From the NCBI GenBank assembly GCA_027922465.2, contig BQMF02000259.1, forward strand, positions 248,001 to 312,000: a DNA stretch of 64,000 nt, in the 5' to 3' direction. Positions within the stretch are counted from its first letter, which is position 1. Each line of letters begins with the position of its first letter. The DNA comes from Turritopsis dohrnii. Lineage: Eukaryota; Cnidaria; Hydrozoa; Anthoathecata; Oceaniidae. The notes under the pieces were generated by a model that saw nothing but the letters and a program-made list of their open reading frames with translations, searched no databases and was not told the origin of the DNA. Below are positions 24,397 to 43,497 of this stretch, piece after piece. Both the position numbers and the translations under genes were made by a program.

Positions 24397-25616
24397 CGTG
24401 GTGTGTGCTACTCTCACTCAAAAACAATGTTCCATTGTATCTCATTTGATGCACATTGCTTTTACTTTAGATATTTTAAAGTATTCCCTTAAGACATTGG
24501 AAAGATTAATTCAGAGCATACAAGTTGAAGCAGTTACTAAACACAGCATCTGAATTTTACCTTATATACATCTATAGCTAGCTACATGCCTCTTATGGAA
24601 CAACAGGAGCCACATGGCACAAAACTTAACTAAAATTTAGTTTAAAAATTAAGTTTCCCCAAAACATTGAGAACATCATAATTCAATTTAATATAAGCAT
24701 ATAAACAATAAAAACACCAAAATATAAAATGAATGTTGATATGATATAATTGGCAAATGGTGCTAATAATTCAACCATAAAAGACAAGGTTTACAAAATA
24801 TTTTACCCAACATTGTAGTTGGAAGGTATCAAACGTTATACATATTATTATTATGATTATACATTTTCAGCTGTCTTATTTCTTTTTTTGTTTGTTTGTT
24901 ATAATAACAGCTGTTATTATATATCTCAAGGTACACATCATTCTGAAAGGCACTCATTTCTTCTAAGTTTATCTATTCACAAAGTGAAAATAACGTTTCA
25001 TATTACTATGGATATATGTGATAAATTATAATATAGCTTTTCAAAAAATTATTTTTCTATAGAAACCCACTATAACTTTCCATTCAGATGTTTTGAAATA
25101 AATAACGGTCAAAACATTCGCCAAAACCACGTTAGTATCTATACCATAGTTGGCAACAATTAACTGTAGAATGAATGATCAAATTACAGTATTATCGACT
25201 AACAAAGTGGAGGTTATTTCGGGAAGAGTATCGGTTAATAGGGAAACAAAATTCTGAACCGGTACGCTTTGTCGTCGAAAATCCCATTGTTTAATTAAAT
25301 TTCACCAATTCTTCATTTGGAAAATCTTGGTCAGTGAGCATAAAATTAGTGGTGATTTTCAAACATCTTTTGTAAGAGACTGTTCTTGCAAAGGAAAAGA
25401 ACTTATTCGAACAAAGGAACCTTCGTAATCGTATATATACTTGAAAAAGTACCAAGTACCAAAAAAGTAACTTATAATAATAATAATAATAATAATCGAT
25501 TTATTTCCAATTCCAAAATTTACATTGGTTCTTCTATTGGAAATGCGAAGTTGTGTGTATGTGTGAGCGAGTCAATATAAAAGTAAGGTTAAATTACAAA
25601 ACTATTATTACTCTAA

Positions 25617-25618
<2 letters not shown>
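24397..25618. other. Region upstream of FZR1, AT-rich
   Basis: Should contain the FZR1 promoter on the minus strand. No core motif could be called. An AAT/TAA microsatellite lies at about 25475-25497. Confidence 0.4.
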
Positions 25619-25653
<35 letters not shown>

Positions 25654-26317
25654 TATTTTGACTTAATATTCTTGCAGTAGCACGGTCTAAATAGTATTTC
25701 TTTGCATCGCTGCAGAACTTGTCATAATTAATTTCTCGTCTTAATGGTTGCAGAAGTTCATTGAATCGTTTGCCTGCGACATAGCAGAATGATCCTTTGA
25801 TATTGCCTGTTTCTACTTCCAGCATTCTGTTCTCGTTTCCGCGAAGGTTTACCGCTCTCGTTGACTTTCGTGTAAGCTGTAAATAAATTGGCCAGTTGTC
25901 TGATTTGTATAACGACTTGTGAGCAGCTTTAACGAGAGAAAAAGATATTCTTTCCTCGACAGGTAGCCAATGCAGGGTTAGTACGTCGTTGTCATTGCAG
26001 TATCTGTTGTAGATAAAGCTGGCGGCAGAACGTTGAATTTTTTGTAAGCGTTTAATTAGGTAAGCAGGTGCATCTGCCAAAATGAGATTGGCATAATCAA
26101 TTTTCGCAAGAACTAGAGACTGCACCAGCGACTTCTTTACGTTGAAGGAGGCAGATCTTTTGAATTGTTTTAAAGATCTGAGGGTTGCCATACAAGATTT
26201 TAGAACTTTGTTTATGTGGGTATTCCATGTTAGATGCTGATGAAAGTGCACACCAAGTATCCTGTATTCTTCTAGATATTCAATTGGTTGACCGTTGCTG
26301 GAACGTAAAATATGTCA
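25619..26317 (-). mobile_element. LINE (non-LTR retrotransposon) 3' part with A-tail
   Basis: Minus-strand frame encoding the post-RT C-terminal region of a jockey/RTE-like ORF2 (EYRILGVHFHQHLTWNTHI, then YNRYCNDNDVLTLHWLP). It ends at a 33-nt poly(T) on the plus strand (25619-25651), which is the A-tail. The same element continues upstream at about 26900-27497 after an insertion. Confidence 0.8.
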
Positions 26318-26900
26318 GGGGCCGCGCCGTATATTTTGAAGTGGAGGGGCCAAAATCAGCAGCAATGCTGCTGATCAACGAGCGACAGCGCCTGGAAGCC
26401 AAAGCAATTTTACGAATATTATTTACTCAGAGTGCCAAAACAAGCACCACTATTCTAAAAATAATAAAAGAGTTTTCTCCCGATAAATCTAGTTAGTTGA
26501 AAAGAGTAAATCACTTTCCACATAAGTATGGAACAAAGTGACAATTGACAACATCATGACAACATAAATATGCTTTTTAATTTATGCTCAACATGTTTAC
26601 AAAGATAATCGGACTAACTTTTATTAAAAATAAGAATATCTCAAGCATACCCAGGAGCCTACATGGTTTAATGCGCCTGTAAAATCGAGGCAGTTTAACA
26701 AATATTTTTCAAAAGAAAAGATTAAGGAAACAGACGGCTTCCGGGTGCACTTAATTGGAGATCTGCATTGATAAAGGTGTTCGGATAATTTCCGATGTCA
26801 AACAAATTCAACTTGAAACGGAAACCTTATATGGTTTTACTCAAAGTAGTTCCCTTTAAGGAATTCGAAAAATTTTACTTTGCAAAAAAGTGGGGGGGGC
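26318..26900. mobile_element. Unclassified insertion splitting a LINE
   Basis: The LINE protein breaks after KVHKAPP (about 26905) and resumes at HILRSSNGQPIEYL (about 26317). The intervening about 580 bp begins GGGGCCGCGCCGTATATTTT and ends AAAAGTGGGGGGGGCC. GC-rich ends suggest a DNA element, but I could not define inverted repeats or a duplication. Confidence 0.5.
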
Positions 26901-27497
26901 CTTGTGCACCTTCGCCATTTTTGGCTTTGAGAATAACATGGCTTTTGCTTTCTTTGTGTTAAGGTGAAGATTGTTTTTATGTGACCATGTTTCCAGTCGG
27001 TCCATCTCTAGCTGCATCGAATTGATCGTTGCATCCAGAACATTTGGTTTCATCCCACGGAAAAGCGTCGTATCATCAGCATATTGTAAATAACAACTCG
27101 TTCCATTTTGACTGATCATTGTCACGTACAAGTTAAACAGCAACGGACCAAGTATACTTCCTTGAGGTACACCAAATTCGACACGGAGCAATTTTGAAGA
27201 TTTGTCATCAATTTGGACGAACTGCTGACGGTTCTGAAGATATTCGTTTAGTAGCTCTATATATGACTTTGAGAAACCCAGTCGATGGAGCTGATGTATT
27301 AGCGTTGGGTAGTCAACAGTGTCAAATGCCTTCGAGAAATCAGCAAAGATAGCCAACGTAACTTCACCTCTGTTCATTGAGTCTATTATGCTATCTTTTA
27401 GCTTCATTAGCAAGGTCGTTGTTGAGTGGCCTTTTCTGAAGCCAGATTGATGTAGGTGGTAAATGTTTTGGTTCTCGATAACTTTAATAACTTTAAT
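26900..27497 (-). mobile_element. LINE reverse transcriptase core, same element
   Basis: RT motifs in order: HQSGFRKGHSTTTLL, FADFSKAFDTVDY, FGVPQGSILGPLLFNLY and an intact catalytic YADD (LQYADDTTLF). Upstream of about 27497 the frame ends in a GC-rich block (CACCCCGCGCCCCCGTGTG), so the 5' portion has been lost or displaced. Confidence 0.8.
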
Positions 27498-27849
27498 GCC
27501 CGTCGATTTTACACCCCGCGCCCCCGTGTGAACAACACGCATTTTTTCTGACATTTCTCCGTATAAATAAAACTTTGAAATAATTGTTGGAAGCTCGAAA
27601 ACTGATGAAAAAAATGTATAAAAAGAGTCAGATGGCACAAAGCGGTATCAGCAAATTTGCATAAAGTTCTAAAAAGTTACTAAAAAGTTCTATACAGCTT
27701 GTTACTTTAGATATCTCACCACTGGTGGAAAACAGGCATAAAGGATAATATGCTATTTGATTAATATAAGATTAACTCGATTTTCCATAGCTTTGATTGT
27801 GTCTTTCAAATACGGTGGAGTTGAATAATATAAAGTTACTGTACAGTAC

Positions 27850-29200
27850 GAAAGGGTTGGTACTACCATAGATTGGTATATTAATTTGGCAGTTTTCGAA
27901 TTCATGCAGCAGGTGAATCCTTGAAGATGCCTTCTTTATGGCTGAATTCAGGTCTTCCGATCATATTGAGGGTACCGGTCAGGCTTAAATCTAGGTACGT
28001 GTACGACTGAGTGTAAGTAATGACAGGAGCCATTTAATTGGATGCCTATGGTTTTCTTCTCGAGTTTGTTGATACGTTGTTTGGTGCCAAAAATCATTAT
28101 TTCAGTTTTCCTTTTTTTCGGGTTTATTATAAGTTCGTTATCATATAGCCATTTTGTGAACGAGCGAAAATCTTTTTCAGGTTGTTCTCGATGCAGTTGA
28201 TATCCTTCAGGAGGGAGTGAATAGAGTCGTTAAAATGCAACAGAAATAAAACAGGATCAAGTATTGAACCTTGGGGGACACCACAAAAGATAGAACTGGG
28301 TGATGATATGGTGTACGACACGCATTGAGTTATCGAGAAAAGATAACTCAAAAACCATTCCTTGGAAATACCACTAATACCATAGGATGGAAACTTGTTG
28401 ACCATAGTGGCATGGTAAATGGTATCCAAGCCTTGCTTAAATCGATAAATAAGGCTCCTGTCAGCTGCCCCTTATCCATTGTTTTCCTTATCTGGTCAAT
28501 GAAATAGGTGGTTGCCTGCTCTGTAGATCGGTACTGGCGATATCCAAACTAATATTGCAAAAGACGTTTATGTCTTTCCAAGTGGTTCATTAACAGTTGG
28601 TGAACACACTGATGGGCCGGTAGTTGTCAAATGAGTTTTTCGTACCAGATTTGTATTTTCGCGTTACACGAGCTACTTTCAATTCCTCTGGGAACACTCC
28701 AGTTTTCAATAAAAAGGTTGGTCGTGTAGGTAAGTGGATTGCTGATGACGAAAGCAACATCCTTTAAAAAACAAGTTGGTATGTTGTCCAGTCCAGTGGC
28801 AGATTTACGTTTGAATTGCCGTAGATACTTCAAAACGCCAGTGTCAGATACCTCAGCAAATGCAAATTGGTTGAAATTAGATTTGTAGGGTGTTTGGTAT
28901 CCCCAAATAAGATCGACGAGAAATTGAAGACAGTTTTGCTGGAAACATTTTCTTGATTATTCTCCACATCTGGTTATTGTGATTTTCTCTCAGTTGGGAT
29001 TGAAAGTACGCTTTGATCGTGCGATTTCGTTTTTCACAAAATTTCGTTTTCTACGATAGTTAGTCCAGTCTGACTCGCTCTTTGATTTTTGAGCTTTTCG
29101 TAAAAGTTTATCTCGATTGTTCATATGCCGCTTTTACCTCTTCATTCATCCATGGCGATGGTTTTCCTTTTCCTTTCTTCTGAATCAGTGAGCAAAGAGA
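27850..29200 (-). mobile_element. Second LINE, RT fragment, decayed
   Basis: Minus-strand pieces: FKRKSATGLDNIPTCFLKDV (about 28750), YGISGISKEWFLSYLF and CGVPQGSILDPVLFLLHFND (about 28250-28380). Several frameshifts are present and the catalytic [FY]ADD is not visible. It is a different lineage from the LINE at 25.6-27.5 kb. Confidence 0.65.
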
Positions 29201-31166
29201 TTGAGTGTAGACCAATTATAGTCCACCCGTGTCTACTACGGTATTCGCTTTCGCAAGAATCATAGATAGAAATACATAGATTTTGCAATAAGTTTGCTCA
29301 TTTTTTGATATGATGGGAGGATATTTTCATGAAATAATCACACCAAAGGAGATAAGAAATGGCCCAATCTAATCTGAAATACTGTTAGAATTTGTAAGAA
29401 GAATTCAGATCAAAACACATACGTTACATACACAATGTGGGAAAGAAATTGTTTTAAGAATTGTCACCACAATTTCTCCTCCTATCATGAGTCCATTATG
29501 TGAATGAGAAAATACGTTTTCTGCTATAAGCCGATAGCTACATTCCCACTCAACTAGGACTCAGAAAAACCTCATACTCGAGTGGGCTTATCTGTGGCAG
29601 CGGTACAACATTAGGAGGTCTGTATTTCTGTATGTTCTCCACATAAAAACGTAAGAAGGTATGGTTCAAAATCGTTTTCACACCAGGAAAACCTATGTGA
29701 CGGAGAGTCGATTTCTTTTATGCATAAAGAGATAACCATCACAGAGGCGATTTTACGTAAAAACTAGTACCAAAAGTAAAATTCAAAAAGTCTGCGAAAA
29801 CTTTACAGTGGGAATCTACATTAAGAAAAATATACAAGAAATTCAAGCGTTCATAAAATTATTCGTAACATAAAACGTGTATGCAAATGACATCTCCTAG
29901 AAGACAAAAATGTCAAAAACCACTGCGACGAAGAGCATTTTCAGTTAAATAGTGTGTATTGTACTCCTCCGTAGTGTTTTTTAAAAAATTTGCAGAGTGG
30001 GCTAGGAGACTCTGTTAACACACCATTTTGCGATCACAAATCTTATTTTCGTTTGAAACACGCAAGAAAGTTCTTATTAGCCACATTCCGGAAAATCATG
30101 TTTTGTTTACACGAAACTATATTCGCTATGTATCTGTAGGGACGTTTATATAACTTGGCAGAGTTGTTCTTGAATATGTCCCTACAAAGTCATTAGAAAC
30201 TTCACGTGAACATTCGAAAAAAACGTACAAAGTAATGATGTTTCTTTTGATAAGTTTTACATCTCAGAAGTAATTATTGAGTCTCATCAGCAATTATATT
30301 TTTTCGTGTAACAGGCTGGTTGATGTCAGGAATGTGGCTAATTAACCGAAGGAGCAAAGTTAATAAAATTTCTACGGTAGGAACCATATATATATGATCG
30401 CAATAAGGTATGCCACTCAGCTGCTAGGCTGTTTAAACCGTATCATATTACTGTTTATTGTCACCATCAATATAACTAAATGTTGCTCGTAAGACCGGTT
30501 GCCGACTCATTTGCTTTGGTTGCGCGAATGAGCGAACTGATTATTGGTCGGCTGACGTAATTTTATTCACCTGGTAGTTCAAATCAGTTCAAATCAGTCG
30601 CGCGACCACAGCGAATGGACTGGGAACTTGCCTTAATACTGCGAGAAGAACCATGGGTTTTTGAGCAAAATGAGCTTATATACAAGACGATACTAATCAC
30701 TTGGACCTGATGAAACATTGACAGTTTCAGTCAAAAATTCAAGCGTGACGTCACAACGGGCTTTCTTTATAATAGAAAGATAGATAGCTATTTTTATAAT
30801 ACCGTGTATTTTTCACTGTGAGAAGAGATAAGACTATAATTATGTATAATGGGGAGGGGGGAGTTGGTTCCTAGGTTCTATTATTACAGAAAAAGTAGAA
30901 GTGACATGATTGAAGGAACTATAAAAAAATCATTGCTTTTTTCAGCAACATTAATAGCAAGTAATAGAATAGTTTTATATAACCAGCTGGATGAACAACT
31001 AAAGTTTGGTAAAAAAAACACAAACAAGCAAAAATAAACAAAAACAAACAAAAATAATAAACAGTAATTAACTTTAACAACAAAAATTCATGCTTCAGTA
31101 ACATACGAAAAAGCATCAGAAACTTTAAGTTATGGATGAAGAAAGAACATTGATGATGTATCTTCC
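29201..31166. other. Intergenic DNA, no gene seen
   Basis: Apart from the MITE at 29894-30008, no coding segment was recognised. The 3' UTR of SYK (minus) should start just below 31167. Confidence 0.4.
29894..30008. mobile_element. CAGTGGGCAAA-family MITE
   Basis: Ends CTCCTAG and CTAGGAG are inverted. The core has CCACTGCGACGAAGAGCATT and TACTCCTCCGTAGTG. Confidence 0.7.
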
Positions 31167-37642
<6,476 letters not shown>

Positions 37643-38265
37643 GGTTCATAAATAAAAATAGACTTCATTCATCTGAGAACAGATACAGCATCTCTATTAT
37701 TACATATAGATAATAAACCTAGAAAATTAATTATCAATAAACTATTATGACTTAAGAACTGCATAAACTCCAATTATTATAATCTTCTTTTATAAACAGG
37801 ACGGTACTATAAGCAAAAGATAAACATTACATCATAGTGGTACAGATAAATCTCAAGTTCACAGAAGCGTAAGAGTCAAAAACTATGAAAGGGTCATACA
37901 AGTATATTTGGACCTGTCTGTAACAGTTAACATTGTAAATATTGATTGATTGATTGATTATGAGCAAATAGACAAAGATATTAATATCACTTATGAAATT
38001 TTCACAGAAGTACAACTGAACTACAATGAAAACTGTTTGAAAGGATTTTGGTAGTTTGTCTTGTCAACATTATAAAAATGAAAAACAAAAGTTCTTCCAA
38101 AATGAAAGGACATAAATTTTTATTGCTGATTTCACTTCAATGATAAGAAATTCAATTATAATCATCACATAATCATCACATACACCAGCAGACATAAACT
38201 TTGGTATATATATATGAAGAAAGTTCAGAAACTCAAAATAGAAAAAAAGGGGAAAAAGAAAATGC
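37643..38265. other. Region upstream of SYK
   Basis: AT-rich, with a GATT tetranucleotide run near 37942-37957. It may hold the SYK promoter and 5' UTR exons. None can be called. Confidence 0.4.
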
Positions 38266-38678
38266 AGGGTTCCCACTCCTTTTTTGATCTCAAAATTGAG
38301 GAGATTTGAGAAGATTTGAGGTGAATTTTTTCGTTTTTTGAGGAGAAATGAAGCAAAAATTGTAGCGGTTTGAGGAGATTTCCTAATTTGATATATTTAT
38401 TTCATGGTACCCGATGCTTTCATTGCAACAGTTTACTAACAAATAATCAGTAGGAGGTCTATCACAAGATATATTAGAGTGTGATATATAATATATGATA
38501 TGATTAAAAGTAAGGTCCTTGAAACTGTTGTTGATCCACATAAAGAAAACTATAGTAAACAAAGAAACTGATGATAAAAAGGCCAATATAGTTTTCAATT
38601 AAAAAGACACATTGTCACAATTTTTTTTGAGGAGATTTGAGGAGGAGAATCAAAAATGAGGACTTTTGAGGAACCCTG
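38266..38678. mobile_element. hAT-like MITE, TIR CAGGGTTCC, 5-bp duplication
   Basis: 413 bp starting CAGGGTTCCCACTCC and ending GAGGAACCCTG, flanked by AAATG on both sides (38261-38265, 38679-38683). Subterminal GAGGAGATTTGAGGAG repeats occur at both ends, as expected of transposase-binding sites. Confidence 0.8.
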
Positions 38679-38989
38679 AAATGATACTTTGCTAATCGAA
38701 TATATGTAGCAGAGCGTATTTTAAACTGATTAATAAATCAGACATGATATTAATAGAAATGTATCAACAAGATAAAACGAAAGTATATAACTTTAGAAAG
38801 CATGAGGACGAGTCAACAATAGCTTGCTCAAAAGAATTTTCAAGGCTTGATGTGCTTTATTATAAAATGTTAAACATTCGCAACATTTTTTATTTTATTT
38901 ATTTCTTTATTTATAGTTGGTACATGATATAGTTACAAAACTAACTTAAACCAACTTCAGCATAAAAATTAAAATAAACTAAAATAGGA

Positions 38990-39964
38990 GTGTGTTTTAA
39001 GCACAATATTTACACTTGTGGAAGATATCAAGCACTTTTACCTCGAGTTTAAAGTCGCGGCCAGTTGATACTTCTTTCATAGATGATGAAAGATTATTCC
39101 CAGCAAGGGCTGCATGAAAGTTAAAGGTGTTCACACCAAAGGAGGTATATAAGCATGGAACAGGGTATCTACTTGGTTTTACTTGAAGCTTGGCTACAGA
39201 TAGCCTTAACATGTGAATAAAAAGATAACTTATCATCAATAGTTACACCCAGAAGTACAACTTCCGTTAAGGGTTTGATATATGATAACCCAACCTTAAT
39301 GGAAATAGATTGATTCAATTGATTATTCCTCAAGCCTGCAATGATCAGTTGAAACTTGTCAGGATTAGCTACCATCCCATTCAGTTTGAACCAGTCCAGA
39401 ACTATCTGGACGCCACTGTTCAAACGTCTAAGTGCACTGTCAAGTTCATTATCACAAACATATACAGTATTGTTGTCCGCAAAGTTACATATATCACATC
39501 CAGGCACAGAAAACAAGATATCATTGATGAAAATATTAAAGAGAATCGGTCCTAGAACCGATCCTTGTGGTACTCCTAGGAGAAACTCTAACCATTCACT
39601 AAATTCGGAACCAATGGAGACATGATGTTTTCGACCACTAAGATAACTATGAAAAAGTCGAAGCGATTTTGGTCCAAAGCCGTAAGCAGCCATCTTTGCA
39701 ATCAGCAAGTCATGTGGCAAGCAGTCAAATGCTTTCGACAAATCCATAAGTATAGTGCCTACATTCCTGGAAGAGCTCAGACATTGTTGCCATTTTCTGA
39801 GCATGCTCAAAAGAGCATATTTAGTGCTATTTCCCTTTCTAAAACCACAGAGGGATTGAGAAAAGAATGTATTAGTGAATGGGTAGATTTGCTTTGCCAT
39901 CAATCGCTCAAATACGTTTGAAGTAGTAGATAGCAAACTAACAGGCCTATAGTTAGCAGTAATA
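38990..39964 (-). mobile_element. LINE RT fragment with damaged active site
   Basis: The minus frame includes NYRPVSLLSTTSNVFERLM, LMDLSKAFDCLPHDLL, GVPQGSVLGPILFNIFINDI and then CNFADNNTVYV, where the catalytic ADD pair reads ADN. The upstream frame continues beyond the DNA transposon at 39965-41041 (LADIVPSHKR at about 41050-41080). Confidence 0.8.
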
Positions 39965-41041
39965 CAGCCTTTCTAATTCAGATTTGTTTACCTCGGCAAA
40001 AAATTGCCAACGCAAAACACGTAAAATCCATTATACGTCGGCAAAAGTAGAATTTACGTCGGCAATATGAAATCCTTCCAATTCACGAAAAGTAGCAAAA
40101 CTGTGCCGACCTGGGAGAGTGAATGGGTATTTTTTAGATTAATCAATAGTCCACTAAATCTAACTTATTCTGTTTTGAAAATGATGTCTGAATATGTCTG
40201 AATATACCATGGACTACCATGGACCGTTTACCGGTAGTTGAAACTCATTCTTGAATTGAGTTTAGGAACTCAATTATTCATTGTCAATTAAACATTTTTT
40301 AGCTCTTTATTGCGTAGTATTTAAAAACATGTTCTGAGAGAGTAATCAGGCCATTATTCACCAACTGTTCCATTGCTAGGGAGAACGACCACCGTTGCTA
40401 AGGTAATTTTGAAATTTCCTTTGTTATACGCATTCATTTCGTCACCTTACGAAAGAAGATGGAAACAATAGTGGTACCAGTAGGACTCGTTTTCATGTTA
40501 TTCAATGAAATTAAAAAACATCTTAGTTTGCAACTCCCTTTACATGGCTCTCATGACAAGGCCTGTTTGTGGTGATTGAAATCTCTAAAATAGCGGAGCT
40601 TCCTGGACTGTAAAACTCAATCTTCTCTACGAAAGACAGTAGTAACCAAAAGTGCTTGGAAAAATCCCTGACTATTAAGTAAATTTCCATTGAAAATCTA
40701 TCAAAGAAATTATCTCAAAGTTTCTTCCTTTTTTCATGCATCAATTTTTCCTGATTTGATTTCTAAACGGATGATAAGATCATCTGTCTATAGAGTAGAC
40801 ACAAGTTTCTGTACTCTCGTGTAAATCGGGCTTTATACTCATTCCGTGTCATACTTAAAACTGCCTCAAGTAAGATTGAAGACAAGTTGTGGAACGCGAA
40901 CCCAGAATTGGTTGAGACAAGAAGATGAGGCCAAAGAAATTATTTAACACTTTTCAGTTTGGTTCAAAATTATTTATGTCGCCAAGTATGTTGACATTTA
41001 CATCGGCATTCTGCAAATGCCGACACGAATTAGAAAGGCTG
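39965..41041. mobile_element. DNA transposon inserted in a LINE, TIR CAGCCTTTCTAATTC
   Basis: The ends CAGCCTTTCTAATTC and GAATTAGAAAGGCTG are exact inverts. The interrupted LINE frame resumes on both sides. Flanks share an imperfect duplication (AGTAATA/AGTACTA). CGGCA motifs cluster near both ends. The interior includes the dispersed block at 40340-40560. A hAT affiliation is likely from the CAG end. Confidence 0.75.
40340..40560 (+). repeat. Dispersed repeat block R2, copy 2 (5' truncated)
   Basis: Same core (CATTGCTAGGGAGAACGACC, GTTGCTAAGGTAATTTTG, CATCTTAGTTTGCAACTCCC), inside the DNA transposon at 39965-41041. Confidence 0.7.
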
Positions 41042-41130
41042 GTAGTACTACCCTCTTGTGAGATGGTACAATATCAGCCAATTTCATATTTTCAGGAGAA
41101 TTACAATTATGGATTACAGAGTTGAAACTG
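41042..41130 (-). mobile_element. 5' continuation of the LINE split by the 39965-41041 element
   Basis: The minus-strand frame gives FNSVIHNCNSPENMKLADIV, the segment that normally precedes NYRPVSL in LINE reverse transcriptases. Confidence 0.65.
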
Positions 41131-41536
41131 TTTGTGAGAGAAGGTGTGCACTCATTATATAGAAACAAAGACCTCTACTTTTAAGGTTTGATGAAAAAAA
41201 ATGTATCGGGTTATTAACATAAGATAAACTGATGTAAATGATGTAATAATACATTTACGCTGGGGTATATATATTTATGTATTACTTCTTAAACAGATTA
41301 AACAAATTCTTTTCTTAGTGTCTAATTTGACTGATTATTCCAAACACTGGGTAAGTGAATGACTTTCTGTATTCTGTAATTACAATGTTAAACATTGATT
41401 CTTTGAATCTTGGACTTCCAATTTGAAGTCTGTAGAACATGGTTGTTGGTAATGTTTTTCTTTATTCCCATAATGTATTGGGTGAATAAGGAAACTATGT
41501 ATGGAGAAAAAAGTAGCCAGAAAGTCATTCAGTATA

Positions 41537-42597
41537 TACCGTAAAGCGGGGTGACTTCGATCAGCGGGGTGACTTCGATCAGTAAAAATAAACTGTTAAA
41601 ACTCTGAAATTAAAGTGCGTTTTTCATATTTTTCAAGATTTTCATTTAGATTCCTATTGTAAAATATCATCAGAATCGTCTTCAAGCGAAACGATCAATT
41701 TCTTCCATAATTAACGACGAAAAACATCATTTGCTGATCTTTTACGGTCGAACATTTACCCCGGATGACAAATGGTGGTCTGTTAATATTGTAATAATGG
41801 CGCTTTAAAAACATTGTCAAATATAATTATAAGTAATTTGGCGCTTCTCATAAGCTGATCGAAGTCACCCCATCATAATCGATATTGTTGTTTTCTTGGA
41901 AAGATGAGGTTATTTCTCTGGAATTACAAGTTTAGTTAATGTGAAATTTTGCACTGAAATAGAAGAAATATGTAATGTAATGATTCCAAAGTTTCAGACG
42001 TAATGGTATAGTATTTTCGGAAGTTACTTTTAAGGGGTCAGTCACAAATCGATTTTAGGTTCAAATAACGTCATATGACGTTACGAATAGTACCCCACCC
42101 ACCCACCACTCATAACGTCATATATCAGAAATGGTCAAAAATCGATGTAATTGAGTATTTCTGTAAAAACGTTAGTTTAGTTAAAAAAACATCATACTAC
42201 CATCTCCCAATAAAAACATAGACTCAGAACTAGCGCAGGACCATAAAACTGGAAAATAACCCGAATTACCACAATCGGAAAATCAGCGGAGAGTGTTCTC
42301 TTAAAAAAAATAGCACCTTATTCCTAATTTGAATGTTCGAAGTAGAAGTTTTATTTGTTATTTTTTTTCTAAGGAGACATTGGATCTTTCTAAAAAGAAA
42401 AGAAAGTAAAGCATCTTTATGTTCAAATCATTCAAATCACTTTCAAAATCGATGTTTCTCTTATGAATGTTTTAACGTCACTTGAATTAACCCACCCACC
42501 CACTAACGTCATATGACGTTATCTAAACCTAAAATCGATTTGTGACTGACCCCTAAAATAGTGGCAAAATTGATCGAAGTCACCCCGCTTTACGGTA
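41537..42597. mobile_element. DNA transposon, TIR TACCGTAAAGCGGGGTGACT
   Basis: Inverted ends of about 27 bp (TACCGTAAAGCGGGGTGACT.. and its complement), embedded in TATA at each side, consistent with a TA duplication and a Tc1/mariner relative. The CGGGGTGACTTCGATCAG motif is duplicated at the left end. No transposase. Confidence 0.8.
42034..42553. mobile_element. Harbinger-like MITE nested inside the previous element
   Basis: Inverted ends GGGGTCAGTCACAAATCGAT and complement enclose 520 bp, with AACGTCATATGACGTTA palindromes subterminally. The flanking TAA on both sides is a 3-bp duplication, the PIF/Harbinger pattern. Confidence 0.8.
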
Positions 42598-42953
42598 TAT
42601 AATGTAAGAATTTAACTTATTTTGCCTTAAGATAACATATAAGATCATTTTTTCTGTTTTCTTTACAAACAATAAAAAAACCCTGAAAAAATCGGATGAT
42701 GGTTATCTAGTCATCTTTCCTTTCAACAAGGGTGAAATATATTATATATATAATAGGAGGGAGGTGACATCCATGTTGCCACAGGAGGAAAAAGATAGTG
42801 ATTCTTATAGAAAGCTAAAAAAGAAAAGAAAAAAGAAAGAACGAAAAGAAAAAACAAAACAAGTGAAATAATTTTTACAGGAGGGGTGTACACGTTACCT
42901 CAAAAAAACTCAATTGGATCAATCAGCAAGTCGAGTTCGTCTCTCAAAGCTGA

Positions 42954-43190
42954 ACAGAACGATGTAATATATGCCAAGGATGGATTATATGTGAAGGCAT
43001 AAACGTTTATGGCAAAAAATTGACGGTACAGAACAAATCATCTGTGCTGTGTGATGATGACGAATTTATTTTTGAGAACGAGATGAATTTGTTGACGAAA
43101 TGGGAAATTCTGTCCTCATACTTTCATTTAGGCAAAACAGACAATAGAAAATACAAGCATCCATTTTTCCTGTCGAAACCACTGAAATAA
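42954..43190 (+). other. Orphan open segment of 78 codons, no ATG at its start
   Basis: An open frame after a TGA at 42951 has a protein-like composition (RCNICQGWIICEG; FIFENEMNLLTKWEILSSYF; KYKHPFFLSKPLK) and stops at TAA 43188-43190. Cys spacing C-x2-C-x5-C is visible. I do not recognise it. It is probably a relic of a gene or transposon ORF. Confidence 0.3.
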
Positions 43191-43323
43191 CCATTGTCAA
43201 ACGATCCGAAAGATTTCTATCAGATTCTTGGAATTTCACCCACACTATGTACCATCTTTATCATTCCGCAAAGTTTACATTTCCGTAGTTTGATTATTCA
43301 TACGGTAACCGAATCTTTGTGCT

Positions 43324-43497
43324 CCCACATTTGGGCTACGGAAGCTGTGTAATGACAGGAACCGCTCAACTAGACAACCACCCTGGGGGCTTTAAATGCT
43401 CTAGGACCTCCTTCGCAGGACCCTCATTGATAACAGTACCTTAAGGAACTGAAGAGGCTATCCTGGGTAAACATTCGTAAATAAATAAATAAATAAA
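43324..43497 (+). mobile_element. 5'-inverted SINE copy
   Basis: 43385-43497 matches the 3' half of the SINE at 36500 in direct orientation (GGGGCTTTAAATGCTCTAGG to an AAAT tail). 43324-43384 is the reverse complement of the part that normally lies directly upstream (CATTTGGGCTACGGAAGC, CGCTCAACTAGACAACCACC). The two parts abut. Confidence 0.85.

Noticed and set aside
25649..27638. Host protein-coding genes on the minus strand
   Set aside because: The frames are reverse transcriptase segments of a LINE with an A-tail.
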